In this document: piece by piece, positions 7,375-16,578 of the stretch | Layout: each line of letters opens with the position of its first letter | How positions within the stretch are numbered: the stretch's first letter is position 1 | From: Mycolicibacterium komanii | Lineage (GTDB): Bacteria > Actinomycetota > Actinomycetes > Mycobacteriales > Mycobacteriaceae | Assembly (NCBI RefSeq): GCF_001050035.1 | Contig: NZ_CVTA01000033.1 | Span: 62,001-126,000, forward strand | Reading direction: 5' to 3' | Length of the DNA stretch: 64,000 nt | The notes under the pieces: generated by a model | Told to the model about the DNA's origin: nothing | Database searches by the model: none | What the model saw: only the letters and a program-made list of their open reading frames with translations | Translations under genes and position numbers: made by a program

Positions 7375-8634
7375 GTGATCGACCTCAAGCTGTTGCGCGA
7401 GAACCCGGATGCGGTCCGTGCCTCGCAACGCGCCCGCGGAGAAGACCCCGGCCTCGTCGACGCGTTGCTCGAGTCCGACGCCGCCCGCCGCGCCGCGGTG
7501 TCGGCGGCCGACAATCTGCGTGCCGAGCAGAAGGCCGCGAGCAAGAAGGTGGGCAAGGCATCGCCGGACGAGCGGCCTGCACTACTCGAGCAGGCCAAGC
7601 AGCTCGCCGAGAAGGTCAAGGCCGCCGAGGCCGAACAAGCCGAAGCCGCGCGGGCGTTCACCGCGGCCCACATGGCACTGTCGAACGTCATCATCGACGG
7701 CGTGCCCGCGGGCGGCGAGGACGACTTCGTCGTGCTCGACACCGTCGGCGAGCCGCCGCGCCTCGACAACCCGAAGGACCACGTCGAGATCGGTGAGTCG
7801 CTGGGGCTCATCGACCTCGAACGCGGCGCCAAGGTTTCCGGAGCGCGCTTCTACTTCCTCACCGGGGCGGGAGCCCTGTTGCAGCTGGGCCTGCTCCAGC
7901 TGGCGGTGAAGTTGGCCACTGCGAACGGCTTCACGTTGATGATCCCGCCGGTGCTGGTGCGCCCGGAGGTGATGGCGGGCACCGGGTTCCTCGGCGCGCA
8001 CAGCGAGGAGGTCTATCGGATCGAGGCCGACGACCTGTATCTGGTCGGCACCTCGGAGGTCCCGCTGGCCGGCTACCACGCCGACGAGATTCTCGACCTG
8101 TCCGGCGGACCGTTGCGCTACGCGGGCTGGTCGTCGTGCTTCCGGCGCGAAGCGGGCAGCCACGGCAAGGACACCCGCGGCATCATCCGCGTGCACCAGT
8201 TCGACAAGGTCGAGGGCTTCATCTACTGCAAACCCGAGGACGCCGAGGCCGAACACGAGCGGCTACTGGGTTGGCAGCGCCAGATGCTGGCCGAGATCGA
8301 GGTGCCCTATCGCGTGATCGACATCGCCGCGGGTGACCTCGGATCGTCGGCGGCGCGCAAATTCGATTGCGAGGCTTGGGTTCCCACGCAACAGACCTAC
8401 CGCGAGCTCACCTCGACGTCGAACTGCACGACGTTTCAGGCGCGCCGGCTCGCGGTGCGCTACCGCGACGAGAACGGCCGCCCGCAGACCGCCGCGACGC
8501 TGAACGGGACCTTCGCCACGACGCGGTGGCTGGTGGCGATCCTGGAGAACCATCAGCAGCCCGACGGCAGCGTCCGGGTGCCTGCCGCGTTGGCGCCCTA
8601 CGTCGGCACCGATCTGCTGACGCCCGCCAAGTAG
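7375..8634 (+). CDS. serS: Seryl-tRNA synthetase
   Basis: This 419-residue class II aminoacyl-tRNA synthetase charges tRNA-Ser and tRNA-Sec-type tRNAs. The N-terminal coiled-coil arm (about residues 30-100) binds the long variable arm of the tRNA. Motif 2 is [20 protein letters not shown] and motif 3 is near the end in [20 protein letters not shown]. The length equals that of Rv3834c. The GTG at 7375 gives [12 protein letters not shown], the standard SerRS start; the longer frame upstream lies in the promoter. It is transcribed divergently from the septum-formation-like gene. Confidence 0.97.
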   Translation: MIDLKLLRENPDAVRASQRARGEDPGLVDALLESDAARRAAVSAADNLRAEQKAASKKVGKASPDERPALLEQAKQLAEKVKAAEAEQAEAARAFTAAHMALSNVIIDGVPAGGEDDFVVLDTVGEPPRLDNPKDHVEIGESLGLIDLERGAKVSGARFYFLTGAGALLQLGLLQLAVKLATANGFTLMIPPVLVRPEVMAGTGFLGAHSEEVYRIEADDLYLVGTSEVPLAGYHADEILDLSGGPLRYAGWSSCFRREAGSHGKDTRGIIRVHQFDKVEGFIYCKPEDAEAEHERLLGWQRQMLAEIEVPYRVIDIAAGDLGSSAARKFDCEAWVPTQQTYRELTSTSNCTTFQARRLAVRYRDENGRPQTAATLNGTFATTRWLVAILENHQQPDGSVRVPAALAPYVGTDLLTPAK

Positions 8635-8711
8635 TCCTCGCGCCGGAGCCGGGTGTTTCGCGTGCCCACACACGGGTAAAGCGATCGCATCCCGACTCTA
8701 GGAGGCACGCC

Positions 8712-9860
8712 GTGAAGGCGATGGTTTACCGCGGCCCGTACAAGGTACGGGTGGAAGAAAAGGACATTCCGCCGATCGAGCATCCGAACGACGCGATCGT
8801 TCGGGTGACGCTCGCGGCCATCTGCGGATCGGATTTGCACCTCTACCACGGCATGATGCCCGACACCCGGGTAGGAATGACCTTCGGCCACGAGTTCATC
8901 GGCGTCGTCGAGCAGGTCGGCTCGTCGGTGCAGAACCTCAAGGTCGGCGACCGGGTCATGGTGCCGTTCAACATCTTCTGCGGTTCCTGCTACTTCTGCG
9001 CCCGCGGGCTGTACTCCAACTGTCACAACGTCAACCCGAACGCGACGGCCGTCGGCGGGATCTACGGCTACTCACACACCTGCGGTGGATACGACGGTGG
9101 ACAGGCGGAATTCGTCCGGGTGCCGTTCGCCGACGTGGGCCCGACGCTCATCCCGGAGTGGATGGCCGACGAGGACGCGTTGATGTGCACCGACGCGTTG
9201 GCCACCGGCTACTTCGGCGCACAACTCGGCGACATCGTCGAGGGCGACGTGGTCGCGGTGTTCGGGGCCGGACCGGTAGGCCTGTACGCCGCGAAGTCCG
9301 CATGGCTGATGGGGGCGGGCCGGGTCATCGTCGTCGACCACCTCGAGTACCGGCTGGAGAAGGCCCGCACCTTCGCGCACGCGGAGACCATCAACTTCGC
9401 CGAATGCGACGACATCGTCGTCGAAATGAAAAAGACCACCGGCTATCTCGGCGCCGACGTGGCGATCGACGCGGTGGGCGCCGAGGCCGACGGCAACCTG
9501 CTGCAGCACGTGACCGCGGCCAAGCTCAAGCTGCAGGGCGGTTCGCCGGTGGCGCTGAACTGGGCGATCGACGGCGTCCGCAAGGGCGGCACGATCTCGG
9601 TGATGGGCGCCTACGGACCGATCTTCTCCGCGGTCAAGTTCGGCGACGCGCTGAACAAGGGGCTGACGCTGCGGATGAACCAGTGCCCGGTCAAACGGCA
9701 GTGGCCGCGGCTGTTCTCGCACATCCAGAACGGCTACCTCAAACCCAATGACATTGTGACGCATCGTATTCCACTCGAGCACATCGCCGAGGGCTACCAC
9801 ATCTTCTCCGCCAAGCTCGACGACTGCATCAAGCCGGTCATCGTGCCCAACGCCGCCTGA
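8712..9860 (+). CDS. Zinc-dependent alcohol dehydrogenase (formaldehyde dehydrogenase-like)
   Basis: This 382-residue medium-chain dehydrogenase has a catalytic zinc site at C38 in CGSDLHLYHG with the GHE motif (GHEFIGVVEQVG). Structural zinc cysteines are in CGSCYFCARGLYSNC. The Rossmann nucleotide motif is GAGPVGLYAA. The sequence is closest in style to the glutathione-independent formaldehyde-dehydrogenase-like branch; the substrate cannot be read. The GTG at 8712 has an AGGAGG site (8700-8705) six bases upstream, which decides the start. It probably shares an operon with the next gene, 11 bases downstream. Confidence 0.88.
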   Translation: MKAMVYRGPYKVRVEEKDIPPIEHPNDAIVRVTLAAICGSDLHLYHGMMPDTRVGMTFGHEFIGVVEQVGSSVQNLKVGDRVMVPFNIFCGSCYFCARGLYSNCHNVNPNATAVGGIYGYSHTCGGYDGGQAEFVRVPFADVGPTLIPEWMADEDALMCTDALATGYFGAQLGDIVEGDVVAVFGAGPVGLYAAKSAWLMGAGRVIVVDHLEYRLEKARTFAHAETINFAECDDIVVEMKKTTGYLGADVAIDAVGAEADGNLLQHVTAAKLKLQGGSPVALNWAIDGVRKGGTISVMGAYGPIFSAVKFGDALNKGLTLRMNQCPVKRQWPRLFSHIQNGYLKPNDIVTHRIPLEHIAEGYHIFSAKLDDCIKPVIVPNAA

Positions 9861-9871
9861 AGGGGATCACC

Positions 9872-10435
9872 ATGACCTACACCGCCGACCACCCACCCGT
9901 GCCCACTTCCGACGATCTGCGGGCGCGCATCCCGGGTTGGGGTGCCGACCTCGACCCGGCCGACCGGCCGTCGGTGCCGAAGCTCAAGGCGATGGACACC
10001 GGCGCCCGCTGGGACTTCCCCGAGCGTCAGCCCGAGAAGTGGCCGCGCGAGCGCTCCATCGAACATCAGTTCCTGACACCGGTTTTCGGCACGTCGACGC
10101 CGCCGCGTGGACTCTCGGGCGCGATTCGGCGCTACTCCTACCGGAAGTACAGCGAGGGCCGTGCCGCGCACTGGCTACTGTTGATCCTGGCCGACCGCGT
10201 GGACGCCGTCGAGCACCACCTCCAGTCGCTGGTCAGCCTCCGACCCGACAACCCGATCACCGAGACCGGGGTCAAGACAGAGTTCACCCACAACGGCCTG
10301 GCCGCGCGCGCGAAAAGCAAACGGGCGGACGCCAATCACATGTGGTTGGACCCGGTCCTGGTGGCCGGTCCGTGGGTGGCGACGGCGGGAGTGGGGCTGC
10401 TGGCGGCGCGACGGTTGCGGCGAACCGGCCGCTAG
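9872..10435 (+). CDS. Conserved protein of unknown function next to the alcohol dehydrogenase
   Basis: The product is 187 residues with an Asp/Pro-rich N-terminus, a basic middle (EHQFLTPVFGTSTPPRGLSG, then IRRYSYRKYSEGRAAHWL) and a C-terminal hydrophobic segment [17 protein letters not shown], which may anchor it to the membrane. I do not recognise a domain. The start ATG follows AAGGGGATCACC. It is 11 bases after the dehydrogenase and likely co-transcribed, perhaps as an accessory factor. It converges on the next gene with a four-base overlap. Confidence 0.7.
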   Translation: MTYTADHPPVPTSDDLRARIPGWGADLDPADRPSVPKLKAMDTGARWDFPERQPEKWPRERSIEHQFLTPVFGTSTPPRGLSGAIRRYSYRKYSEGRAAHWLLLILADRVDAVEHHLQSLVSLRPDNPITETGVKTEFTHNGLAARAKSKRADANHMWLDPVLVAGPWVATAGVGLLAARRLRRTGR

Positions 10436-10764
10436 TCCTTGAGCAGTTCGTCGAGCACCTCGATGAACTGGTCGGGGTGCTCGGGGGTGAACGCCGGACG
10501 CCAGCGGTTGCCGTCCACGTCGAGGGTGACGAGGGTGGCCTTCAGCGGGCGTCGCACATCCAGAGGCAGCCAGCGCTGCAGATCCGAACTGCCCCAGAAA
10601 CGGTAGCGGTGCATCCAGTGCAACGGTGATGCCGTGTATCCGCGGATCGCGCGCAGCGGGATGACCTTCGAGGTGCCCGACGGGAAGTGGTAGCGGCGCA
10701 GCGTGACCGCCTCCCGGTCCACCTGAATCATGCCGTCGTCGTAAAGCTGTTGCGGGGCACTCAC
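10432..10764 (-). CDS. Small conserved protein of unknown function, downstream of namH
   Basis: The product is 110 residues: SAPQQLYDDGMIQVDREAVTL at the start, then RYHFPSGTSKVIPLRAIRGY and a C-terminal FTPEHPDQFIEVLDELL. The pattern of short beta strands ending in a helix resembles PH-like domains found in many actinobacterial proteins; this is an inference. The GTG at 10764 overlaps the namH stop by four bases (GTGA), so translation is probably coupled to namH, and a supporting role in the same process is possible. Confidence 0.7.
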   Translation of the reverse strand: MSAPQQLYDDGMIQVDREAVTLRRYHFPSGTSKVIPLRAIRGYTASPLHWMHRYRFWGSSDLQRWLPLDVRRPLKATLVTLDVDGNRWRPAFTPEHPDQFIEVLDELLKD

Positions 10765-12311
10765 TTCCGTTCACTCCGCAGCTCGTGTCCCTTGGTGGTC
10801 AGGCAGCGGCCGTTCTGCAGGTTCCACTGCCACCCGTGCAGATTGCAGGTCAGCGTCGACCCCTCGACCACTCCGAACTTCGACAGGTCGGCTTTCAGGT
10901 GCGGGCACCGGCGCTGGATCTCCCAGCCGTCCAACGTGATCGACGCGGTGTCATCGTGGGCCTCGGCGAACCAGCCGTCGGCGTACGCGATCCGCTCGTC
11001 GGTCAGGCACTTGAAGAAGGTGTAGAGGTACTCGTTGTACCCACCGACCCGCCACGCCCGGAACCGGGTGGACAGGAAGATGGTGTTGACCCAGTCCGGT
11101 TCGTTGTCGCGGAGCACGGTGCGCACCAGCTCCGGAGGTATCGCGAAGCCGTAGCGGAACTTCTCCTCGGGGATCGGCTCGCGCACAACCCGTTTCGGGA
11201 AGTCGAGCACCACCGTTTCGGCGCCGAGTCTCAGCTCGACCGGGTAGCCGATGCCGTCGCAGATCTGGTCGCTCTGGATCATGATCGGCTCGAACGCGGT
11301 GCGCAGCGGCTCCAGCAGCGGTTCGCCCGCCGCATCGGCCCAGCTCGCTTTCTCCGCGGCCAGCACCGGCGCCATCCGCTCGGCATAGTCGGCGATGTAA
11401 TCGGCCTTGCCGGTGGTGAAGATCGATTCCACCTCGTCGTCGGGCAGCGGGTGCGTCAGCGAATCCAGTTGTGGGCCGGTGAAAGTCGCCGTCGAACCGG
11501 GGATCATCAGGAGTCCGCCATCGTGGCCGTGCGTGCGCATCTGGTCCAGGAACACCATCTGGTCGGGGAAGATGTTGGCCGGGTCCCCGTGGTCGTCGTT
11601 GAGGTCGCGCAGCTCCGGGTCGAGGAAGCAGGGCGGACCCGCGGATGGAATGACCCAGGTGGCGCCCACCTGAGCGATGTACTGCCGGCACCGGTCCATC
11701 TGGCGCTGACGCTTCTGGACGCCGAACGCCTCCTTGGCGCGCGCGGGCATGTCGTAGACCATCGGATACCAGATGGCACCGGAGTACTGCAGCATGTGGA
11801 CGTCGACGTGACCGAAGTCGGCGTGCACGACGTCGAGGTCGACCGGGCGTGCATCGTTCATGTTGAACGCGACCGTTTCACCGTCGTCGACGACGAGGCC
11901 CGAGTCGCCGATCGGGCCGTCCGCAGGGGCGCGCAGCGCGATGATCATCACACCGAGGTCGCCCTTGGGACCCGACACCGTGTGGCGCACCGAGTCGGTG
12001 GTCTCGAAGAACTTGTGGAACCCCAGCTTCTCGAGCTCGCGGCGCAGATCGGGCACCGGGTAGTCCGGCAGCAACACCACCGCGTCCTTGTTGACGTGCT
12101 CGCGCAGCAGTTTGGGGTCGAAGTGGTCGCGGTGCAGATGCGAGACGTACAGGTAGTCGCAGTCGCCGAGCGCATCCCAGTCCAGCCCGCTGTTGTCGGG
12201 GAACGGAAACCAGGACGCGAAATACGCCGGATTGACCCAGGGATCACACAGGATGCTCCCGGCCGCGGTGTCGATGCGGAATCCCGCGTGGCCGATGCTC
12301 GTGACCTGCAC
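10761..12311 (-). CDS. namH: UDP-N-acetylmuramate hydroxylase (metallo-beta-lactamase fold plus Rieske domain)
   Basis: This 516-residue protein matches Rv3818 in length and design. The N-terminal two thirds is a metallo-beta-lactamase-like domain (TSIGHAGFRI, SHLHRDHFD). The C-terminus is a Rieske [2Fe-2S] domain with ligands in RRCPHLKADL and TCNLHGWQWNL. NamH oxidises the N-acetyl group of UDP-MurNAc to N-glycolyl in the cytoplasm and gives mycobacterial peptidoglycan its glycolylated muramic acid. Domain order is the reverse of vertebrate CMP-Neu5Ac hydroxylase, a related enzyme. The GTG at 12311 has an AGGAAGGG site upstream; longer frames upstream are not supported. Confidence 0.85.
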   Translation of the reverse strand: MQVTSIGHAGFRIDTAAGSILCDPWVNPAYFASWFPFPDNSGLDWDALGDCDYLYVSHLHRDHFDPKLLREHVNKDAVVLLPDYPVPDLRRELEKLGFHKFFETTDSVRHTVSGPKGDLGVMIIALRAPADGPIGDSGLVVDDGETVAFNMNDARPVDLDVVHADFGHVDVHMLQYSGAIWYPMVYDMPARAKEAFGVQKRQRQMDRCRQYIAQVGATWVIPSAGPPCFLDPELRDLNDDHGDPANIFPDQMVFLDQMRTHGHDGGLLMIPGSTATFTGPQLDSLTHPLPDDEVESIFTTGKADYIADYAERMAPVLAAEKASWADAAGEPLLEPLRTAFEPIMIQSDQICDGIGYPVELRLGAETVVLDFPKRVVREPIPEEKFRYGFAIPPELVRTVLRDNEPDWVNTIFLSTRFRAWRVGGYNEYLYTFFKCLTDERIAYADGWFAEAHDDTASITLDGWEIQRRCPHLKADLSKFGVVEGSTLTCNLHGWQWNLQNGRCLTTKGHELRSERK

Positions 12312-12474
12312 AAATACCCTTCCTGCGAATGTGGCTGCCCGCGGCGAGTCTATCCCGCCGACAGACCCTCCTCGTCGCACGCGCGGCGCACCCCCACCGC
12401 CCGCTCCCGCGCCCCACCGCGCGCGCCGTCGGCACGGGTTCGGTGGTCGCGGCCGCGCGACTAGGCTGCCTGAT

Positions 12475-13251
12475 GTGGAACCCGTATACGGCACCGTCAT
12501 TCAGCTGGCGCGGCTGATCTGGCGCGTACAGGGACTCAAGTTCACCGTCACCGGTGTGGAGAACCTGCCCACCACAGGCGGCGCGGTCATCGCCATCAAC
12601 CACACGAGTTATTTCGACTTCACCTTCGCCGGGTTGCCCGCCTACCGGCAGGGCCTTGGGCGCAAGGTCCGCTTCATGGCCAAAAGGGAAGTCTTCGACA
12701 ACAAGATCTCCGGCCCGATCATGCGCAGCCTGCGCCACATCGAGGTGGACCGCGACAGCGGCGCCGACTCATTTTCCCAGGCCTGCCTCAAGCTCAAGGA
12801 AGGCGAACTGGTCGGCGTCTATCCCGAGGCCACCATCAGCCGCAGCTTCGAGATCAAGGAGTTCAAATCCGGAGCCGCCCGCATGGCGATCGCCGCGGGC
12901 GTGCCGATCGTTCCGCACATCGTGTGGGGTGCGCAGCGGATCTGGACCAAGGGCCACCCGAAGAAGATGTGGCGACCGAAGGTGCCGATCTCGGTCGCGG
13001 TCGGCGAGCCGATCGAACCGACCCTGCCCGCGGCGGACCTGACGGCGTTGCTGCACTCGCGGATGCAGCACCTGCTGGAACGGGTGCAGGACGAGTACGG
13101 CCCGCACCCCGCCGGTGAGTTCTGGGTGCCACACCGGCTGGGCGGGGGCGCGCCGACGCTCGCCGAGGCCAACCGCATGGACGCCGAAGAGGCGGCCGAG
13201 AAGGCCGCGCGGCGCGCCCAACGTCCCGATCCCAGCGGGGCACCGGGGTAG
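12475..13251 (+). CDS. 1-acylglycerol-3-phosphate acyltransferase family protein (Rv3816-like)
   Basis: This 258-residue PlsC-type acyltransferase carries block I NHTSYFDF (HX4D) and block III VGVYPEATISRSFE. It probably acylates lysophosphatidate or a glycolipid at the inner membrane; the acceptor is unknown. The GTG at 12475 gives VEPVYGTVIQLARL, which parallels the start of the downstream paralogue. The C-terminal tail is Ala/Arg-rich. It lies divergent from namH with a 163-base intergenic region and five bases upstream of its paralogue. Confidence 0.85.
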   Translation: MEPVYGTVIQLARLIWRVQGLKFTVTGVENLPTTGGAVIAINHTSYFDFTFAGLPAYRQGLGRKVRFMAKREVFDNKISGPIMRSLRHIEVDRDSGADSFSQACLKLKEGELVGVYPEATISRSFEIKEFKSGAARMAIAAGVPIVPHIVWGAQRIWTKGHPKKMWRPKVPISVAVGEPIEPTLPAADLTALLHSRMQHLLERVQDEYGPHPAGEFWVPHRLGGGAPTLAEANRMDAEEAAEKAARRAQRPDPSGAPG

Positions 13252-13256
13252 CGCCC

Positions 13257-14012
13257 ATGGAGCCCGTCTTCTACTCGCTCGAGGTTCTGGTCAAAACGGC
13301 GGTCAGGATCGACGGACTCAAGATCACCTACCGCGGCCTGGAGAACATCCCCGCCAGCGGCGGCGCGGTGATCGCGATCAACCACACGAGCTACGTCGAC
13401 TGGCTGCCCGCCGCGCTGGCGGTGCACTACCGCAAGCGACGGCTACGTTTCATGATCAAACAGGAGATGCAGGAAGTGAAGGTCATCAACTTCCTGATCC
13501 GCCACACGGGCACGATCCCGGTGGACCGGCACGCGGGCGCCGGGGCGTACACCGTGGCGGTGGAACGTCTGCGCGCCGGTGAGCTCGTCGGCGTGTATCC
13601 GGAGGCCACCATCAGCCGAAGCTTCGAGCTCAAGGACTTCAAGACCGGGGCCGCGCGCATGGCCCGCGACGCCGACGTGCCGATCGTCCCGCTCATCGTC
13701 TGGGGTGCGCAGCGGATCTGGACCAAGGACCATCCTCGCCACCTCGGCCGCACCAAGATTCCGATCACGGTGCAGGTGGGTAACCCCATACGGGCCGGCG
13801 AGACGATGGAGCAGACGTTGCAAGACCTGCGTTCGGCGATGACCGAACAGCTGCACGAGGCGCAGCGCGACTATCCCCACCCGCAAGGGACGTACTGGGT
13901 GCCGCGTCGCCTCGGCGGCTCAGCGCCGACGCTGGACGAGGCGAAGGCGCTCGACGACGCGGAACTGGCCGAGCGCGCCCGCAGGCGTGCGCTGCGGGAA
14001 GCGAAACGATGA
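13257..14012 (+). CDS. 1-acylglycerol-3-phosphate acyltransferase family protein (Rv3815-like)
   Basis: This 251-residue paralogue of the preceding gene arose by tandem duplication. It shares NHTSYVDW (HX4D), PEATISRSFELKDFKTGAAR, VWGAQRIWTKDHP and WVPRRLGG. M. tuberculosis has three such genes in this place (Rv3814c-Rv3816c); here only two are present. It overlaps the following HAD gene by four bases (ATGA). The substrate is unknown. Confidence 0.85.
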   Translation: MEPVFYSLEVLVKTAVRIDGLKITYRGLENIPASGGAVIAINHTSYVDWLPAALAVHYRKRRLRFMIKQEMQEVKVINFLIRHTGTIPVDRHAGAGAYTVAVERLRAGELVGVYPEATISRSFELKDFKTGAARMARDADVPIVPLIVWGAQRIWTKDHPRHLGRTKIPITVQVGNPIRAGETMEQTLQDLRSAMTEQLHEAQRDYPHPQGTYWVPRRLGGSAPTLDEAKALDDAELAERARRRALREAKR

Positions 14013-14824
14013 CCCTACCTCTGCTGATCGCCTCCGATGTCGACGGCACGCTGCTCGACGACGACGAGAAAGTCTCGCCGCGCACCAAGGCGGTGGTGAC
14101 CGCCGCGGTGGAGGCGGGAACGAAATTCGTGCTCGCCACGGGCCGTCCGCCGCGATGGGTGCAGCCGGTCGTCGACGCCTTGGGGTTCGCCCCAATGGCG
14201 GTGTGCGCCAACGGTGCGGTGCTCTACGACCCGGCGACCGACCGCATCGTGTCTGCGCACACGCTGAGCGCCGAGGTGCTCGGTGAGCTCGCCGACATCG
14301 CCACGCGGGTCATCCCGGGAGCGGGCCTGGCCGTGGAGCGGGTGGGCCACAGCGCGCATGACGCCGCCACACCGCAATTCGTCAGCTCGCCCGGTTACGA
14401 ACACGCGTGGCTCAACCCGGACAACACCGAGGTGTCGCTCGAGGACCTGCTCAGTGCGCCCGCGATCAAACTGCTCGTTCGCAAGGCGGGCGCGCGCAGC
14501 GCCGACATGGCCGCCGCGCTCGCCGAACATGTTGCGGGCATCGGGGACATCACCTATTCGACCAACAACGGCCTGGTCGAGGTGATGCCGTCGGGCATCA
14601 GCAAGGCCACCGGGGTTGCCGACGTGGCCCGGCCCCTGGGCATCTCCGCCGAGGAGGTCGTCACGTTCGGCGATATGCCCAACGACGTGCCGATGCTGGA
14701 ATGGGCCGGGCTGGGTGTCGCGATGGGTCACGCTCATCCTGAGGCGCTGGAGGCGGCCGACGAGGTCACTTCGACCAACAACGATGACGGCGTCGCGCGC
14801 GTGCTCGAGCGATGGTGGATGTAG
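14009..14824 (+). CDS. HAD-superfamily phosphatase, Cof type
   Basis: This 271-residue Cof-like HAD hydrolase matches Rv3813c. The nucleophile is in IASDVDGTLLDDDEKV (DxDGT) and motif IV is FGDMPNDVPMLEWAG. A C2B-type cap lies between. Such enzymes dephosphorylate sugar phosphates or flavin/PLP intermediates; the substrate here is unknown. It is translationally coupled to the acyltransferase pair and converges on the amidase gene with a three-base gap. Confidence 0.88.
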   Translation: MTLPLLIASDVDGTLLDDDEKVSPRTKAVVTAAVEAGTKFVLATGRPPRWVQPVVDALGFAPMAVCANGAVLYDPATDRIVSAHTLSAEVLGELADIATRVIPGAGLAVERVGHSAHDAATPQFVSSPGYEHAWLNPDNTEVSLEDLLSAPAIKLLVRKAGARSADMAAALAEHVAGIGDITYSTNNGLVEVMPSGISKATGVADVARPLGISAEEVVTFGDMPNDVPMLEWAGLGVAMGHAHPEALEAADEVTSTNNDDGVARVLERWWM

Positions 14825-14827
14825 CCC

Positions 14828-16447
14828 TCAGGGGCTGATCGGCGGTGTGAACCGCTCGAGTTGCACGGGCGAGGCGTCGACCGCGGGCTTGGGCAGTTCG
14901 ACCGGAATACCGTCGAAAACCCGTGTCACCGAGCCTTTCTCACGATCGAAGTTGAGCGTTCCGTGCTGGAAGTTCTGCACGATCCACAGCGGCTCCTGGA
15001 TTTCGCCACTGGTGGGCAGTCCGAGCGCTCCGCGTTCGAAACCGAGTGCCCCCCAAGCCTTGTAGATCTCGCCGGTGACCGGTTCGGCGCCGCTCTCCGG
15101 CGACCAGTAGATCGCGCCGCGTTCGAAGGTGACGTAGCGGGCGCCGCCCTCACCGGAGGCCTCCAGCGACGTCGGCCTGCCCAGCGGGCTGTTCATTCCG
15201 CCCATCGCTTCCCACTTCGCGAAAATGGCGCCCCCGCGCAGTGATTCGGACAAGTCGTCGGGGCCCGGCGGCTGGTTGAAGCGGGCGGCGATGTCGCGGA
15301 TGTGGTCCATCAACAGGTACGCCGCGTTACCGGGGCACTCCGTGGCGCCGACGTCGCGGTGGGTGAAGATCGCGGGCAAAAGCGGCGTCGCTCCGGTCGG
15401 GAACTTCGAGAACGACCCTCCGGCCGAGGCCAGCACGACGGTGCCGCGCGGGTCGACGTGGTCGAGGCCGAGGCGCCAGCCCAGCAGGCGTGCCGTCGTG
15501 CGCAGTTGAACCGGAGTCGGCGGCACCACCTCGAAGTTGCCCATCATCGCCACACCCCAGGTGTCGCGGTTGAACCCGCCGGTGTGCGCGCCCTCGACGG
15601 GTCGGGTGATGCCGCCTGCGCGACCCTCGAAAACCTGCCCGAACTTGTCGACCAGTGCGTTGTACGCGATGTCGCACCAGCCCAGGGTGCGGGTGTGGTA
15701 CTCGTAGATCGAGCGGATAATACCCGCCGAGTCCTCCGGCGCGTATTCGTTGCTTCCGGCGGTGTGGTGCACGATGCCCGCTCGAATTCCCAAGTCGAAC
15801 TGGGGATTTCCGCATCGCATCGATTCGTCGGCGCCCCACTGCGCCCGATTGATGATGTTCGGGGGCACGCCGGGAGCGTTGACCGCCGACGGTCGGGGCA
15901 GCGTGTCGACCGGCGGTGCCTGCGGCGGGCTGATCAGCACGGCGTTGAGGTTCTGGCCGAACGGCTGCTCCGTGTTCGCCGGGACGTATCCCAGGCCCTC
16001 GACGGGTTTGGGCGTGGCTTCGGGGGTCTTGGGGGCATCGGGTGGCCGGGTCACCGCGATCTGCACCGTGGTGGTGCGGCCCACGAACACCGGCTCGGTA
16101 CCGGCCGGCCCTGCCGACGGGGTGTCGGGTCCGACTCCCTCGAGGGGTTCGGCGTCGTACCACGGCCCCCAGCTGCCGTCGGCCTTCTTTGCCCGCACCC
16201 GTGCGGTCGTGCCGGTGAAGTCCTGCGCCGTCAGCGCCACCATCGAGAACGGGGTGTCCTGATGGATCTCGCGGATCGTCTCGCCGCCGCCGAGACCGGT
16301 GAGCGGGCGCTGCGCCAGTTGTGGCGCCTCGACCGACGCGCCGTCGTCGTGGTCACCGGGCAGACCGAACAGCGCCATCGGCAGCGCCACGACTGTCGCC
16401 GCAAGCGCGGTGAAAAGCAGCGACGATGCGGGACGGCGAGTCGGCAC
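14828..16447 (-). CDS. Secreted PGRP-type N-acetylmuramoyl-L-alanine amidase with LGFP repeats (Rv3811-like)
   Basis: This 539-residue exported protein has a signal sequence at residues 1-28 (LLFTALAATVVALPMALFG). A middle PGRP/amidase-2 domain runs from IINRAQWGADESMRC through GIVHHTAGSNEY and WCDIAYNALVDKFGQVFEGR, with zinc histidines in VHHTAG and FTHRDVGATECPG. Two LGFP repeats lie at the C-terminus (MNSPLGRPTS, FERGALGLPTS) and probably bind the arabinogalactan-peptidoglycan wall. It cleaves the amide between MurNAc and L-Ala. The start is GTG 16447. It is separated from erp upstream by a strong hairpin. Confidence 0.9.
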   Translation of the reverse strand: MPTRRPASSLLFTALAATVVALPMALFGLPGDHDDGASVEAPQLAQRPLTGLGGGETIREIHQDTPFSMVALTAQDFTGTTARVRAKKADGSWGPWYDAEPLEGVGPDTPSAGPAGTEPVFVGRTTTVQIAVTRPPDAPKTPEATPKPVEGLGYVPANTEQPFGQNLNAVLISPPQAPPVDTLPRPSAVNAPGVPPNIINRAQWGADESMRCGNPQFDLGIRAGIVHHTAGSNEYAPEDSAGIIRSIYEYHTRTLGWCDIAYNALVDKFGQVFEGRAGGITRPVEGAHTGGFNRDTWGVAMMGNFEVVPPTPVQLRTTARLLGWRLGLDHVDPRGTVVLASAGGSFSKFPTGATPLLPAIFTHRDVGATECPGNAAYLLMDHIRDIAARFNQPPGPDDLSESLRGGAIFAKWEAMGGMNSPLGRPTSLEASGEGGARYVTFERGAIYWSPESGAEPVTGEIYKAWGALGFERGALGLPTSGEIQEPLWIVQNFQHGTLNFDREKGSVTRVFDGIPVELPKPAVDASPVQLERFTPPISP

Positions 16448-16528
16448 GGACTGATGTTACGTATGTGCCAGGTGGTGCTAGTGGTGCGACACGGTCCGAA
16501 GCCCGACTAATCGACGCCAGACCGTCAC

Positions 16529-16564
16529 CGGCACCGCAGAGCCGTCGAGGCTTCTGCGGTGCCG
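16529..16564 (-). terminator. Hairpin terminator after erp
   Basis: The arms CGGCACCGCAGA (16529-16540) and TCTGCGGTGCCG (16553-16564) pair perfectly, and an inner GCC/GGC extends the stem. It lies 15 bases after the erp stop. There is no T tract on the minus strand, as is common for mycobacterial hairpin terminators. Confidence 0.65.
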
Positions 16565-16578
16565 TTTGGTGACAGGTT

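Noticed and set aside
10785..12464. A 559-residue open frame opposite namH
   Set aside because: namH is supported by Rieske and metallo-hydrolase motifs; the antisense frame is low-complexity and featureless.
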